DNA of 64,000 bases from NCBI GenBank assembly GCA_963675035.1, contig OY776117.1, positions 9,736,024-9,800,023 of the forward strand, read 5' to 3'. Every line of letters starts with the position of its first letter. The stretch's first letter is position 1. This document shows, piece after piece, positions 45,137 to 58,589 of this stretch. Source of the DNA: Allygus modestus. Lineage: Eukaryota; Arthropoda; Insecta; Hemiptera; Cicadellidae. The position numbers and the translations under genes are program-made. The notes below the pieces were generated by a model. That model worked only from the letters and a program-made list of their open reading frames with translations. It did no database searches and was not told where the DNA came from.

Positions 45137-46194
45137 TATTTTTATTACGTTAATTTTTTATCCTTGTAAAAAAGCCCTTTCCTTCCAACATCGCCTTGCA
45201 TAATTCTTGTCTAAGACAATGAGAACTGTCCTATTGAGAATATGCAGCAACTACGGAGCTATTCATATTTTGTTGAAATGTGTGCAATTGAAGGTTCTCG
45301 GTTTAAACTCTCCAATAACACAATCCATCCTATGTATTAATGTACAAGAAAGGTTTATAATAATGAGATGTAAGAAACTACTGAACCGATTTGTATGCTT
45401 GAGGCGTTACTTAAAGAGTTCGATGAATATAATTTACGAATTTCCTTATAATTTACATTTGCCTTTAGGGTTCCACCCCACAGATTCAATAAGCTTAAAA
45501 ATGTATATATCATGAAAGAATATAAATTAATGACTTGTACATTAAAAAGATGTCACATTAACAAAACACTGCACCATAGGAAGAATAGATATTACAGAGA
45601 TTACAGAAACAAAATTAGTACTGGAATGACACATGTACACAAGACGTCATGAAGAGTTTTTACACTCAAAGCAAGTGAAGAATATTTGCTCGAGTTCGAG
45701 CATATGGTCCAAATAGTAATTATAAGTTCATTCAAGACACCCGTCATTATATTTTCCAGAAGAAATTATTTTATTATTGTTATTATATTGGTCATTTGTT
45801 TTCAATTAGTATCAGACAATAACCCAAATAATAATTGCCGTTGGTTTTCAACGGTTGTGGCGCGTCAGAGATAATAACTGACCATTGAAATTAAAAACTA
45901 TATAATTTATTTTGTTACTTAATAACTACTTGTAATATAACACTTTGATATTTGTTGATATCACTGGAATTACTGGGGATTTTCTTTCGAATGAATGACG
46001 GATCAAACGATTTTAGGTAACTCTTTGAGGAAGTACGATATAGCCGTAATTTGGAGAGTGCAAGGGTGTGGTTGCCCTCCATATATTGGAGAGCATATCA
46101 TTGTAATACGTGAAAAGTCACAATAATCATGAACACGGTAATTCTGCTCCCCCAATCGAGGTACTCATATGGTACGAGAACTAACTTATGTAAC

Positions 46195-46310
46195 GCATAT
46201 CGATAGTTTATATCGAAAGAGATTAATCGATAGTTCGCTATCAATAGAGCGTCTCTGCAGTTGTGTGAGACGAGGCCCGCACCGCTTCTCTCTCGCGACA
46301 AACACTTAAG
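46195..46310 (-). promoter_or_regulatory. possible promoter-like cluster (DRE and GAGA-type motifs)
   Basis: TATCGATAG (46198), TATCGAAAG (about 46211) and ATCGATAG (about 46227) resemble the Drosophila DRE TATCGATA. They lie beside a GC-richer stretch with GCGAGAGAGAAG on the minus strand. The site is about 5 kb upstream of the sif coding start. Promoter function is speculation from motif clustering. Confidence 0.2.
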
Positions 46311-47502
46311 GCAGGTTTACTTGCCAAACTCGCAACTTCGCTTGCAAATTCTTCCTTTGCCACCCAGATTTTCCTTTTGCAAGCACATTTCACTCTTCAG
46401 GCACATCGATGCCTAAACTATGTAAAATATTCGTGAACTTTCTTTTACTTATGGATAAAAGAAATACTAGCGTGAAAAAGTTAAGTACGTTGTCAGTTTT
46501 GGAAATAAAGGTTTTCGGGTGTTTTAGAGCAAAATTAAAGGTACATTTTTAGTGGTGGTAAATTATTTCCCTGTGTTGTATAGGGCTAAACTAAAGCATT
46601 TGGAAAACTGGTGGTTCATTTTTAAGGGGGTTGCTGCTACACAAACAAAAAGGTTATTGTAAATTGTAATTACAACCTTTACCAGTAAATAGTTTTCTAT
46701 GTTTGCTAGGACATCCAGGAATAAAAAAATCCAAAAATATGACGTATGACTTATTTAAGGTCATGGTCACGATGAACTTTGTTGGAAGTTGGCCGTCCAT
46801 AAGCTAATGTTAAAATTACACTAGTTTTACGGACCTGGTGTTTCACCCGTGCATCACACTGTCTTTCTTTCACCATAAAAAGGCCAAATGTACTTTTATT
46901 CTTTATGTATTACTTAACACTTATACTACTTTATACTTTCTGTACTTTTTTGTCCAATGTTAAACTTTTATATGTTTTCTGACTCAGTTCAAATAATGTG
47001 TTATTTTTTTTAAATAAAACCAAACAGTTATTGACGATTCCACAACAATTTACACAATTTATTACATATGCCTCTCGTCAATGGAAGTGAAATATAACAT
47101 ATTCTCACAATCCAAGAAGTATATTTTTATAATTTTGTCTCACTAGTCTCAAAAACCATTGTGATTGATTCAGTAATGAGAATGGCTTTGGTTAGTTAGG
47201 TATTGAAGGGTACCAAAGGTATTTTAAGCTCATGATCTTGAAAATGTATCAAGGATGAAGGCATATGCAAGCTAAACATTTTATATTTAGTTATATATGA
47301 GTAATAGTGTTTTTATTTTTATTTTTTTTTTTTTTCATTGTAGCTAACTGTTTTAACATCCCGGTAATTTAATTAGATTTAGAAATTATGTTTTCTTTTT
47401 GGGGGGGAGACGATAACAACTACAGCCTATCTCAACTTTTGGCGCAATATTAGGCCTATTATGGTAGCCCATCTAGGTGCATATTATAGTTTTTCCTTTT
47501 TT

Positions 47503-47630
47503 AGCGAATTTCCCCTATAGGGAAGAAGCTATTACCGTAGGTCTCATGGTACTTAAGCCCGAGACCATGATAACTTTTTGTTTTGAGGTCCCCAGATGCC
47601 AAAAACAGTATTCGTTCAAATGTATATATA

Positions 47631-47699
<69 letters not shown>

Positions 47700-47812
47700 G
47701 AAATGTTCTCTCCAGATTCAAATTTTAAAATCTTTATTAATTTTCGTTCATCTGGTGAACTTCATCAGATAAATATAAAAGAAGGTGTATAAATATGTGC
47801 ATAATTGTATAA

Positions 47813-47853
<41 letters not shown>

Positions 47854-48835
47854 TGTGTGTGTGTGTGAATGCGATAACTTGAGTAAAAAACGTCCGAATT
47901 CGATGAAATTTGGCCCAAATGTGTAAAGTGACATTCATGACTAAGTTCGAAAGCCAGAAAAATCGGACCATGTGAAAGGGGGTTTATGGGGTTTTAAAAT
48001 TTTCTAAAAATCATTTTTTTGCACTTTTCTCCCTGAAATTTTTTAAACACACAATTTTTGTTTCAACCATTTTATAGAGCTTAAAAACAAATAATATAGT
48101 ATTTTGAATCATTAACCTAGGTTAAGTGGTTGCGGAGAAAATCCAAAAAACGTGTTCATAAAATCTCCCATGTTAATCTTAAGGGAAAATGGTTTTTAGC
48201 TTTTCCTTAATTAATTTTACTGTAAACTTCACATTTGCTTTTACCAATCAGTTTAGCTCTACAAAATAATCATTTTGGGTATTAAATTGTGATTCTACGT
48301 CCAACCGTTGCCGAGATATTCAAAGTGGTAAACACAGTACGTTGTCCAATGTTATCGTTATGGAGAATATTTAAAATATTATATATCGATTATTTATGGA
48401 CGTATATTGATGAAACTTGGTATGTGGCTTCACCAAGTACTGGTATATTGATATTTGCATAAAAAATTGATTTTTTGTTGATTATATTCTTAGCAGCAAA
48501 CCTACATACTCATCCCTAATGTTATTCTTATGGAGAATACGTAAAGCTTTATATCTCCCTTAATTATGAACATAAATCATTAAAACTTGGTATGTAGCTT
48601 CACCCGGTTGAGTTATATTGATAATTGCAAAAAACCCACATTTTTATCTTCCTCGTTGCAGCAAACCTGCGTTCTCAGCCTTAATGTTATTCTTATGGAG
48701 AATAAATAAAATGCTAAACATCACTTATTTATTTAAGTATTTTTATGAAACTTGGTAAGTGGCTTTGTGTGGTAGTAAGAAATGTATTCATACATAGGAA
48801 ATTCGCTGAGTACGCAGGTTTGCTGCGACGGGGGT
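47503..48835 (-). mobile_element. family A repeat, copy A6 (type II)
   Basis: Starts AGCGAATTTCCCCTATAGGG and ends GGTTTGCTGCGACGGGGG. Both modules are type II (AGATGCCAAAAACAGTATTC; ATTTGGCCCAAATGTG). The (TA)n is split by a 120-bp poly-A-tailed insertion at 47697-47820. Four internal units. Confidence 0.85.
47697..47820 (+). mobile_element. short retroposed fragment with A-tail inside (TA)n
   Basis: Starts GTGGAAATGTTCTCTCCAG and ends in a run of 11 A. (TA)n continues on both sides. The minus strand contains CTGATGAAGTTCACC...TGAACGAAAA, a hammerhead-like arrangement often seen at the ends of Penelope-like elements. It has one extra A beside the core, so it may not be a functional ribozyme. 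Confidence 0.4.
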
Positions 48836-49589
48836 ATTTGCTACCTCTACGATGTATATGCAAAGCAGCTTGTATTAAACAATGCCAATATGAAGGCCGA
48901 ATTAGGTAAGTTATTATTGTTTTGAAAAGTTCCTTAGGTCTTTAGCACCTAAGCTAGGCACCAGTGTCATTATATTATAGTGAAGAAGTTGATGTATTTT
49001 GAAACATTTAGGCAAGAGTTGCTGTGTTACCTATATGTACTTTTATGTTAAGATTTATGTAACTTGCCACTATTCAAAAAAAACGTTAAGTTTGTAATGT
49101 AAAAGATTTAACAAGGCCCTTAATCGTAATTGTAACTGTTTAATGAATATACGGCAGTGTAATATTATTTTTTTTTTTATTTGTTGCTAATGCCAATATA
49201 GACGACCTAAGTAAGTAACTTATTCATATAGCTTTCCATAAATGTCCTAAGTTTCAACCTTCTAGGTCGCACGATCTCGGAAACTGCGCACAGACACAGA
49301 TTTACCATTTATCCCTACTCAATTACATACTAGGAAGATGTAACTTACGGTTAGGGAGGTAAGTGACAAATGAAACATATAATTAATTTGATACATAAAT
49401 ACTATGCAAAATCTTTAAGACTTGAGACTTCAGAAAAGATAAAATGAAAATTCTTTTCGACGGTGCCACCGTGCAAACAGATGTCGCTGGGGAGGAAATG
49501 AGTGTTTGCCAAATAGTCTGTTATTGATTCTCTGAAAAGACGACAAGACGTTTCGCAAACGATTTTCATAAGTATGTTCTTTTGAGAAC

Positions 49590-50227
49590 CGGGGTTAACA
49601 GAATCAAGTTGCACGCTGGGGTTAACAGCGTCCAACTGAATATTGGGTTACGTAAAAGCATCCAGTTGCATGTTGGGTTAACAGCATCCAATTGAATGTT
49701 GGGTTAACAGCATCTACCTTAATTTTGGGTTAACAGCATCCAAGTTAATGTTGTGTTAATAGCATCCAAGTTAATGTTGGGTTAATAGCATCCAACTGAA
49801 CGTTGGGTTAACAGCATCTACTTGTATGTTGTTTTAAAAGCATCCAACTGAACGTTCAGTTAACAGCATCAGGCTGAACGTTGGGTTAACAGCATCCAAC
49901 TGAATGTTGGGTTAACAGCATCCAACTGAATGTTGGGTTAACAGCATCAGACTGGACGTTGGGTTAACAGCATCAGACTGGACGTTGGGTTAACAGCATC
50001 CAATTGAATTTTGGGTTAACAGCATCCAATTGGATATTGGGTTAATAGCATCCAACTAAATGTTGGGCTAATAGCATCCAATTGAATGTTGGGTTAACAT
50101 TATCCAACTGAATGTTGGGTAAACAGCATCCAACTGAATTTTGGGTTAAAAGCATCCAATTGAATGTTGAGTTAACATCATCCAACTGAATGTTGGGTTA
50201 ACAGCATCCAACTGAATGTTGGGTTAA
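49590..50227. repeat. 26-bp satellite array, left block
   Basis: About 24 units of CATCCAACTGAATGTTGGGT + TAACAG, more diverged at the left edge. The array continues after a retrotransposon insertion at 50704. Confidence 0.93.
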
Positions 50228-50707
50228 GTTCTCACACGTCTTCAAAATAGCGCATTACGATTTGTGTATAACCTTAAAAAGATTGACCACATTTCGGATT
50301 ACCGTAAGAGTGCTAAGGTTCTGTCTATAAGGAGTATTTGCAAACTGCAAACTGTAACACTTGTACATAGAGTCCTTGCCACTGGTCTTCCAGCATATTT
50401 AAAAGAAAAACTTAAGAACAGAGTAGACGTGCGACAAAAACACACTCGGCAGGATTATTTACTGGAAGTACCACGCATCAAGCTAGAAGTAGGAAGAAGG
50501 GGATTTGGGTACTTTGGGCCAAAGCAGTACAATGCTCTTCCAAAGAAAATTAAATTGTTCAGTAGTAAAATGTTAAGAAGTAAAGTTCGAGACAACCTCA
50601 TTGTAACAGAACTGTAGACAATTCTTATAAGCATGTTGGTTATTTTGTAAAAGAAACATTATTGTTTGAAAATCGCTTATTAAAGACCATATTTATTTAT
50701 TTATTTA
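50228..50707 (+). mobile_element. 5'-truncated non-LTR retrotransposon inside the satellite
   Basis: It interrupts the 26-bp array between ...TTGGGTTAA and TTAACAGTATCC, so a short TTAA-type duplication is possible but ambiguous with the array sequence. It ends in a (TTTA)n tail at 50689-50705, fixing plus-strand orientation. Only the C-terminal coding part remains. Confidence 0.88.
50229..50617 (+). pseudogene. C-terminal end of a non-LTR polyprotein
   Basis: The open frame reads TRLQNSALRFVYNLKK, then SICKLQTVTLVHRVLATGLP and RRGFGYFGPKQYNALP, ending at TAG 50615-50617. LQNxALRxxY followed by an L-x-L-Q...R stretch is the usual region downstream of the RT thumb in jockey/CR1-type elements. 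There is no RT core, so it is a dead truncated copy. It is a different family from the element at 5071-6405, since the C-termini differ. Confidence 0.75.
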
Positions 50708-52168
50708 ACAGTATCCAATTGAATTTTGGGTTAACAGCATCCAACTGAATGTCGGGTTAACAGCATCCAACTGAATGTTGGGTAACTACATTCAATTGAA
50801 TGTTGGGTTAACATCATCCAACTGAATGTCGCGTTAACAGCATCCAACTGAATGTTGGGTAACTACATTCAATTGAATGTTGGGTTAACATCATCCAACT
50901 GAATGTTGGGTTAACAGCATCCAACTGAACGTTGGGTTAACAGCATCCAACTGAATGTGGGTTAACCGCATCCAATTGAATGTTGGGTTAGCATCATCCA
51001 CCTGAATGTTGGGTTAACATCATCCAACTGAATGGTGGGTTAACAGCATCCAACTGAATGTTGGGTTAACAGCATCAAACTGAATGTTGGGTTAACAGCA
51101 TCCAACTCAATGTTGGGTTAACATCATCCATCTGAATGTTGGGTTAACCGCATCCAATCGAATGTTGGGTTAACATCATCCAACTGAATGTTGGGTTCAT
51201 AGCATCCAATTGAACGTTGGGTTCACAGCATCCAACTGAATGTTGGGTTAACCGCATCCAATTGAATGTTGGGTTAACATCATCCATCTGAATGTTGGGC
51301 TAACCGCATCCAATCGAATGTTGGGTTAACATCATCCAACTGAATGTTGGGTTAACATCATCCAACTGAACGTTGGGTTAACAGCATCCAACTGAATGTT
51401 TGGTTAACAGCATCCAACTAAATGTTGGGTTAACATCATCCAACTGAATGTTGGGTTAACATCATCCAATTGAACGTTGGGTTAACATCATCCATCTGAA
51501 TGTTGGGTTAACCGCATCCAATCGAATGTTGGGTTAACATCATCCAACTGAATGTTGGGTTAACATCATCCAACTGAACGTTGGGTTAACCGCATCCAAT
51601 TGAATGTTGGGTTAACCGCATCCAATTGAATGTTGGGTTAACATCATCCAACTGAATGTTGGGTTAACATCATCCAACTGAATGTTGGGTTAACATCATC
51701 CATCTGAATGTTGGGTTAACCGCATCCAATCGAATGTTGGGTTAACATCATCCATCTGAATGTTGGGTTAACCGCATCCAATCGAATGTTGGGTTAACAT
51801 CATCCAACTGAATGTTGGGTTAACATCATCCAACTGAACGTTGGGTTAATTGCATCCAATCGAATTTTGGGTTAACATCATCCATCTGAATGTTGGGTTA
51901 ACCGCATCCAATCGAATGTTGGGTTACCATCATCCAACTGAATGTTGGGTTAACATCATCCAACTGAACGTTGGGTTAACAGCATCCAACTGAATGTTGG
52001 GTTAACAGCATCCAACTGAATGTTGGGTTAACATCATCCAACTGAATGTTGGGTTAACATCATCCAACTGAACATTGGGTTAACATCATCCAACTCAATG
52101 TTGGGTTAGCATCATCCAACTGAATGTTGGATTAACATCATCCAACTGAACGTTGGGTTAACAGCATC
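50704..52168. repeat. 26-bp satellite array, right block, with higher-order pattern
   Basis: About 56 units. From about 51110 to 51930 a two-unit variant (CATCCATCTGAATG... then CCGCATCCAATCGAATG...) recurs at least six times, interleaved with CATCCAACTG units, a higher-order repeat. It ends against an E-family MITE fragment. Confidence 0.92.
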
Positions 52169-52171
52169 CAT

Positions 52172-52269
52172 TTAAAAACACAACCGTTGAGGAGGGCTGG
52201 TCTTTGAAAGTTAACACTGACGTTCTGGTAGAAGCAGGTATAAGCCGGTGTTTGGAACCCCCTCTTCAA
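52172..52269. mobile_element. E-family MITE, right-end fragment
   Basis: ACCGTTGAGGAGGGCTGGTC...TTTGAAAGTTAACACTG...GAAGCAGG...CCCCTCTTCAA matches the right arms of copies 1 and 2. The left half is absent, replaced by the satellite. Confidence 0.65.
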
Positions 52270-54315
52270 TAAACACAAATTTTACGAACTGTAAATTTAA
52301 TTGTAATTCATCGAATCGTGTTGTGGATTGTGTTTAATCACGACCACACCGAAGTCCAATTATTCTAAGTTGTCCAAATTCTTCCAATTCCACTTCTCTC
52401 CGCACTAGAGTCTGATAGTGTAAACTAAACACTAGGTTAAACTACCTACGACTAGGACCACCTATGTAGGACATAATTAACATACGACTTTGATTAGAAC
52501 TGTATTAATGAAACTACAACCGACTTACCATGTAGTAAAACATTTTTACACATATAATAAAGTTGCTAAGAATAGTTTTGTTTCGATTAAAATAAATTAA
52601 CTCACTAATATCACATATTTAGAATCCCAGTTTAATAATGAAAAGACTATGTAAATAATTTGGAAATTACTAACCCCCCTAACACAAGAAAATTAAACAA
52701 GGAACGTAAAATTGTTCAAAGAGACCCATTCATTTGTCTACACCGTTGTATGCAATCTATTCTTTCCTAAGACCATAAATTAAAGTGTCAAGCTAAAAAA
52801 CATTTTTAAATTGTAGGTATCTTATGAGCTACGTTATATGTTTTGGCTTTAAAACTGAAATCAGGTCAACAAGCGAAGTTAGTTTTCAATTAAAATATTC
52901 AATATTATGTCATCGGAGTTTAACTGTACCTAATTTAAATGTGAAAAGTAATTTGTTTGAATACAATTTTAAAAGGAACGCAGTTATTAAAACCTGTACT
53001 ATTTATATATAAAGCATTTTCCCAAATTAAGTTAAACAATTTATTATTTAAGGGCTATTTTTTTATATTATTGAAAACACGAGCTCCAAATAACACGGTC
53101 TACAGTTAGACACGGCACAAGGTGGTAAAACGAGTTTATTTCAAAACGTGTCCAAAATCAAAGCGCGTTTTAATGAGGCACCACACATATCATTTGTTAC
53201 AAGAATTTGTTTAAAACTTCAAACGTGGAGGAAAATACTAGAAAAAGAAAGTAATAAAAATCACTGAATGGATGTATAAACACATAATTTGAGACTAAGT
53301 ATTTTTAAATTATAAGGAAATCAGATAACACCTAATTTTATATTACACCAAGCACATGCGACATTGCGTGTTAATATACACGTTGCAGCTACCTTCTACA
53401 AACAGGATTTGGTTTATCCAACTACAATGTTAATAAACATGCAATCTAAACGGGTATCCAGTTACAGCGAATAAACATTGTGAAAACGAGAAGAAGAAAC
53501 TGGATATTTGTGTTCTCAATACACATATAATATTGATCCTTCGGTCGACTTCGTGGAGCAAAACAAATAGCAGTGCTTCGACTCTCAAGCGTTTTAATAT
53601 AAGTTTACCGTCAGTCAAATGTCAAGGTCCATTTTTGACTCTCGTATGTGGATTCGTTTCAAATAATGTTTATTAAATAAATAAACTATACGGAAAAAAT
53701 ATGTTACTATACATAAAATAATTTATGTTCAGCAACGGATTATTTTCTAGTTAAAGTAAAACTTTTTACTAGTGGTAATTTTGGTTTTTAAGATAGAGTA
53801 TATTTATGATTTCTCTAATTTCAAATTCTTTGTAGTTTGCTTAAATGTTTAAATCAATGACAACATATTCTATCAAATTGTAAACAAACACGCATATGAT
53901 ATATGGTACCAGTAATATTTTACCATGTGGGTAATGTTTTTTAAAGAATGATAGAAATGCACAAAATCCCTTTCTGCCATAACTTACATGCTTCGAATTA
54001 TAAAAAGGATCCCTATGTCTGGTAAAATTATATTAATTTATATTACTTATTTTAAATATTTTATACATATAACCTAATCATTAAAGCAATCCTAGTTACA
54101 AGTTTGGCAACTAAAAATGTATTAATTCATATCCTAAGATCTGTTACATTTGTTCAATACTTTGAATTAATTTTGGGACTACCAATTAATATTTCATTGG
54201 GTAATTAAATCTAACAGTTTTCTCCAACCCCTCGTTAATGCCACTTGTTTGCTTGATAACACCAGTGTTTGCGTTTTGTTTTTTTTTTTTGTTTTACGCT
54301 GGTAAAGAACAACGG

Positions 54316-54730
54316 TCCAAACCTCTCAACTCTGTCCAAACCTCTCAACTCTGTGTCCAAACCTCTCAAGTCTGTGTCCAAACCTCTCAACTCTGTCCAA
54401 ACCTCTCAACTCTGTGTCCAAACCTCTCAACTATGTGTCCAAACCTCTCAACTCTGTCCAAACCTCTCAACTCTGTGTCCAAACCTCTCAACTCTGTGTC
54501 CAAACCTCTCAAGTCTGTGTCCAAACCTCTCAAGTCTGTGTCCAAACCTCTCAAGTCTGTGTCCAAACCTCTCAAGTCTATGTCCAAATCTCTCAAGTCT
54601 GTGTCCAAACCTCTCAAGCCTGTGTCCAAACCTCTCAAGTCTGTGTCCAAACCTCTCAAGTCTGTGTCCAAACCTCTCAAGTCTATGTCCAAACCTCTCA
54701 ATTCTGTGTCCAAACCTGTCAAGTCTGTGT
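54316..54730. repeat. 19/21-bp minisatellite, about 20 copies
   Basis: Unit TCCAAACCTCTCAACTCTG, with or without an added TG. The left third mixes 19- and 21-bp units ending AACTCTG. The right two thirds are nearly uniform 21-bp units ending AAGTCTGTG. The 21-bp length keeps frames open on both strands (SVSKPLK on plus, LDTDLRG and RFGHRLE on minus), so apparent 95-180-residue proteins are artefacts. Confidence 0.93.
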
Positions 54731-56578
54731 TTCAAACATAAAGCGTGTGATAACTACTTCTGGCGCTTCCTCCTCAAAACATTAATTTCATTACGCTCCA
54801 AAACAACGTGAAACAAAAAGGTTCGCCGAACTCAAATGCAAATGAAGAAGACATTGTGAGAAATTTCTTGTAAGAATCAAAATCCGTGGAAGGATTGGTA
54901 AAGGCGGGCGCGGGGAGGTGTGCTATTCATGAATAGAAGATGGGCGCACAATGGGGCTTGAGCCCCGGGCTTTTTGAAAACATTGTCAAAAGATGACACA
55001 TCCCCATTCAGAGCAACTCGAGTCTTCAGCTTAAATAATCCTTGTCGATATTACTTTCAGCATCAGGGCGAAATTTGAATAAATCCCTGGTTGGTGGTTA
55101 AATTGTGTAATCTTATTTAAATAGTTTAAATTGACTCTAAACAATTTCTTAAATACTATTATCTATGTTGTCCAATTAAACAGGATACAAAACAAAACGT
55201 CTCAAAATGCCATTCTCTCATCATGACTGGTGTGAGTGATTTTTGAAACCGATTGCCTTGGAGCATATTTTATGTATATTCACCGCCCTGTATATAAGAG
55301 TATAAATATATGTTGTGTATGTGTTGTGAGATATAATTTATTTGAATTGATTGGACTAAATTTGTTTTATTAGTGGGTATTTATCATAGTGAATTTGATT
55401 TTTTTCATTGGAATATAACGTGATTTGATAGTAGTATAAAACCTCAACCAGGCAATAACAACAAGACTGACATGCATGCATGCGCAAACTCTAAATTCCG
55501 TTTATTTGTCTGATACATTTGAGAAATCCTACAAAACCTTTATTTATTTTGTTGTGATTTGTATGAAGAAATTACTAGTTTTCCAATTTGTGATGCAACT
55601 TGAAGAAGGTGTTAGGTGCTAATGGCACAGTTACAATAACAAATATTACTTTCAAATTGCAAAATTGTCGCAACTCTTTTTTCTTCTAAAAACTCTTTCA
55701 ACTATACTAGCAAGTATCCCGCTCACCGCACGGGAATCTCGCAGGCAGTGTCAGATGTTTGAACAGTTCACATAATAATTAGCAGTGGGACTAAATAAAA
55801 TATAACTCCATAAGATTAACATTTAAGAGCCAATGAGGCGGAGCCCTGAGGTTGGATGTTAATCAAACCCCCAAAAGGCACATCTTGAGGGTAAGAGCTT
55901 TCGAATGATAACAAATATATAAATAAAATAATAGTTATAGGGGTTGAGAATCACCGAACAAAAATAAATAAATAATTTTAATAATATAGATAGATATCGT
56001 TGCAACCACAATAGGGTAAACAAACAACAATAGAATCCTCAAGGTCAAACTGTAACCAAGCCATATGCGCACATAACCTAAGGCATAGATTATTTTAAAG
56101 CAATTTAAATCACCCAAGACCTACTTTCTATATATATAATGCATAATGATTTTTTAAACAAAACTCTTCAGTAATATATTTGAACAATTTTCAAGACTGA
56201 GGTAAAAAAATCCCAATCGTATAGTTTTGGTTTTAAATATTTCAGACTTTTATTTTTTATATGTTGAAGGAAACAAGCCATAACCTCAAAGATGTTCCTA
56301 TTATTTTTCCCTCAAGTATATCACAGAGAATAATTGCGGATCTAAAGCAACTACTATACCATAAAAAGTAGTCTTACAGCAACTACATATGTTAAGAGCT
56401 GAATATAAATACACAAATTACTAACAGAGCAATACAAATTTCAATAGCGCCAACTTTTTTAATGGGTCACAAGAACTTGGCTCAGTTTCAAGCAGAAGGT
56501 CTACTATAATTGATTCCATCAAACGAAATTTCAGTCTTCCTTGGTTCTAAAGTAAAGTGAAAGTACAAATTAATAACC

Positions 56579-58178
56579 TCGTAGCAGCAAACCTGCGTAC
56601 TCAGCTAATTTCCAATGCATATGTATGTATCTTAATACCACATACCAAATTTTATCAATATACATTCATAATAAAACGATTTATGCAATTTTAATAGAAG
56701 AATAACATGGCGGCTGAGTATGCAGGTTTGCTGAAGCAAAGAACACAACAAATTGGGTTTTATACAAATATCAATATAACTCAAGTAGGTAAAGCCACAT
56801 ACCAAATTTTATTAATTTATGTTCATAATTAAGGGAGATAAAACCTGAGTACGCAGGTTTGCTGCTATGGGAACTTTCGGCCAAAAAAATGTTTTTTATT
56901 GCAAATATCAATAGACCACAACGATATGAAGCAATATACCAAGTTTCATCAGGATAAGTTGACAAATAAGCGAGGTATACAATTTGTCTTATTCTCCACT
57001 AGCTGTGTACCCGTCCTTCGTACGGGTTGTATGTCTAAATAATAGATAAATTTGAAAATAATAACAACCGAATTAATTTTACGATATTTCATTGGTGGAC
57101 GTGAGGATGGCACAAGGCACTTGAAATTATGAACCTGTTTATGAACCTCAGGGAAAAAACTGTCGATCAGTAGTTCCTGTTATTTATCGATTGAACAGAG
57201 TGAAGGAGGGATGTTTATGAGACCACATGTTTTCCAATGTGCTGATCTCAAAATTTTAGAAGGACCTAATACAAATCCTCAACCCTTTAGTCTTGTCGAA
57301 AAATAATTTTCAAATTTACTGTTAAGTTGAGACACTCAGTAATTGGCTACATAAAATATCTATTTAGAGAGGCATAGATCTCGTTTCTAAGCACACAAAG
57401 TGTCTGTATGAAATCTCTAGAGAGAAAAACACCATGACTCCCCATTATGGGCCATGTTGTTGCTGATGTCCTTTAAAGTACCAAATTTCAGCTCTGTTGG
57501 TTGATAAGTTTGTGATTATTATATTAAAGGCCAGTGGGGTAGATCCCTTAAGTATTTTTTATCTGTTTTTTTTTTTTTTTTGCTTCCGAATTTCATCTAC
57601 ATCAATCCAGTAGCAGGTGCAAGATTTTTAAAATAAGTATTCTGAAGGTTCGGGGGTGGGCCCTAATAAACGTTCTTAACGTGGGTTTATTCTGATATAT
57701 TAGGTATGTTCCTACCGAATTCAACTTAAAAGGTCCGAACTAATGCTCATAAGATTGCCAGCAGTAAAAGTAAACTAGGCAGAGTCGCGTACGATTTTGT
57801 TTCAAACCTAGCTTTTTTGTACATTTGCAGAATAAGGACAACCACTATGCAAAATTTCACCTTCTTAGACATTGTCGTTTTTTAGTTACATTGATCACAG
57901 TGATCGTTTTTTAGTTATCTGTGAGCGAGTGAATGTGTCTGAAAAATATAGATTTAGATATGTTCACTCTGTACACTTCTGTTATTTATTACCAATCTTC
58001 ACTTAACGTTTTAATTGAGAACTACAACAGCTGATTATGGTACAAAACCCCCCCAAAATACCTTTTTGGATGGAGCGATATGGCTGGTTTTCGAACTTAA
58101 AGTCATAAATGTTGCTTTACACGTTTATACCAAATTTCGTCAAAATCGGATTATTTTTACGAGAGTTATCGTGCTCAC

Positions 58179-58239
<61 letters not shown>

Positions 58240-58313
58240 CAGTTTTGAACGAATGGTGTTTTTGGCACCTGGGGACCTCAAAACGAAAATTTATCATGGT
58301 CCTGGGCCTAGGT
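56579..58313 (+). mobile_element. family A repeat, copy A7 (type I), split by another element, right end lost
   Basis: 56579-56998 has the left end (CTCGTAGCAGCAAACCTGCG) and three internal units, breaking off at CTTATTCTCC. About 58033-58313 has the type I internal module, (CA)n and (TA)n at 58181-58240, and the terminal module as far as CCTGGGCCTAGGTCC. The terminal hairpin is missing. Confidence 0.75.
57000..57975 (+). mobile_element. CTAGCTG-family repeat, copy 3, inserted in family A
   Basis: Begins CTAGCTGTGTACCCGTCCTTCG and ends near GTGTCTGAAAAATATAGATT. The right edge is approximate. The motif GGCCAGTGGGGTA...CCCTTAA inside (57530) also occurs at 24679. Confidence 0.5.
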
Positions 58314-58589
58314 CCATAATCATCACATAACATCATCACAACATAACATCATCGACATTTCTAGTTTTTGTCACTTAGTTTATCCATAGACACTTATAAA
58401 AGTGCCATTTTAAATGTAGCGATTTTTGTAACCATCAGTTTACTCTTCGATTAAATTATATTTGAATCCCTCTCAAATACGTTCAAGTTACATTTTTAAG
58501 AAAGGAGGCTCCTTTTATTCCCAGGTGTCAATTTATATCCCCATATTAGAATCCCTAACGGGGTAAAAACGGTTTAATTATCGTTTTGG

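Noticed and set aside
49402..49635. 77-residue minus frame with SRESITDYLANTHFLPSD-like text
   Set aside because: It runs into the 26-bp satellite and I recognise no homology.
49590..52168. CRISPR-like array
   Set aside because: Units abut directly with no unique spacers, and the genome is eukaryotic. It is a satellite.
54238..54811. 167-180-residue SVSKPLK and SLCPNLS proteins
   Set aside because: Minisatellite of 21-bp units, open in several frames on both strands. There is no gene structure.
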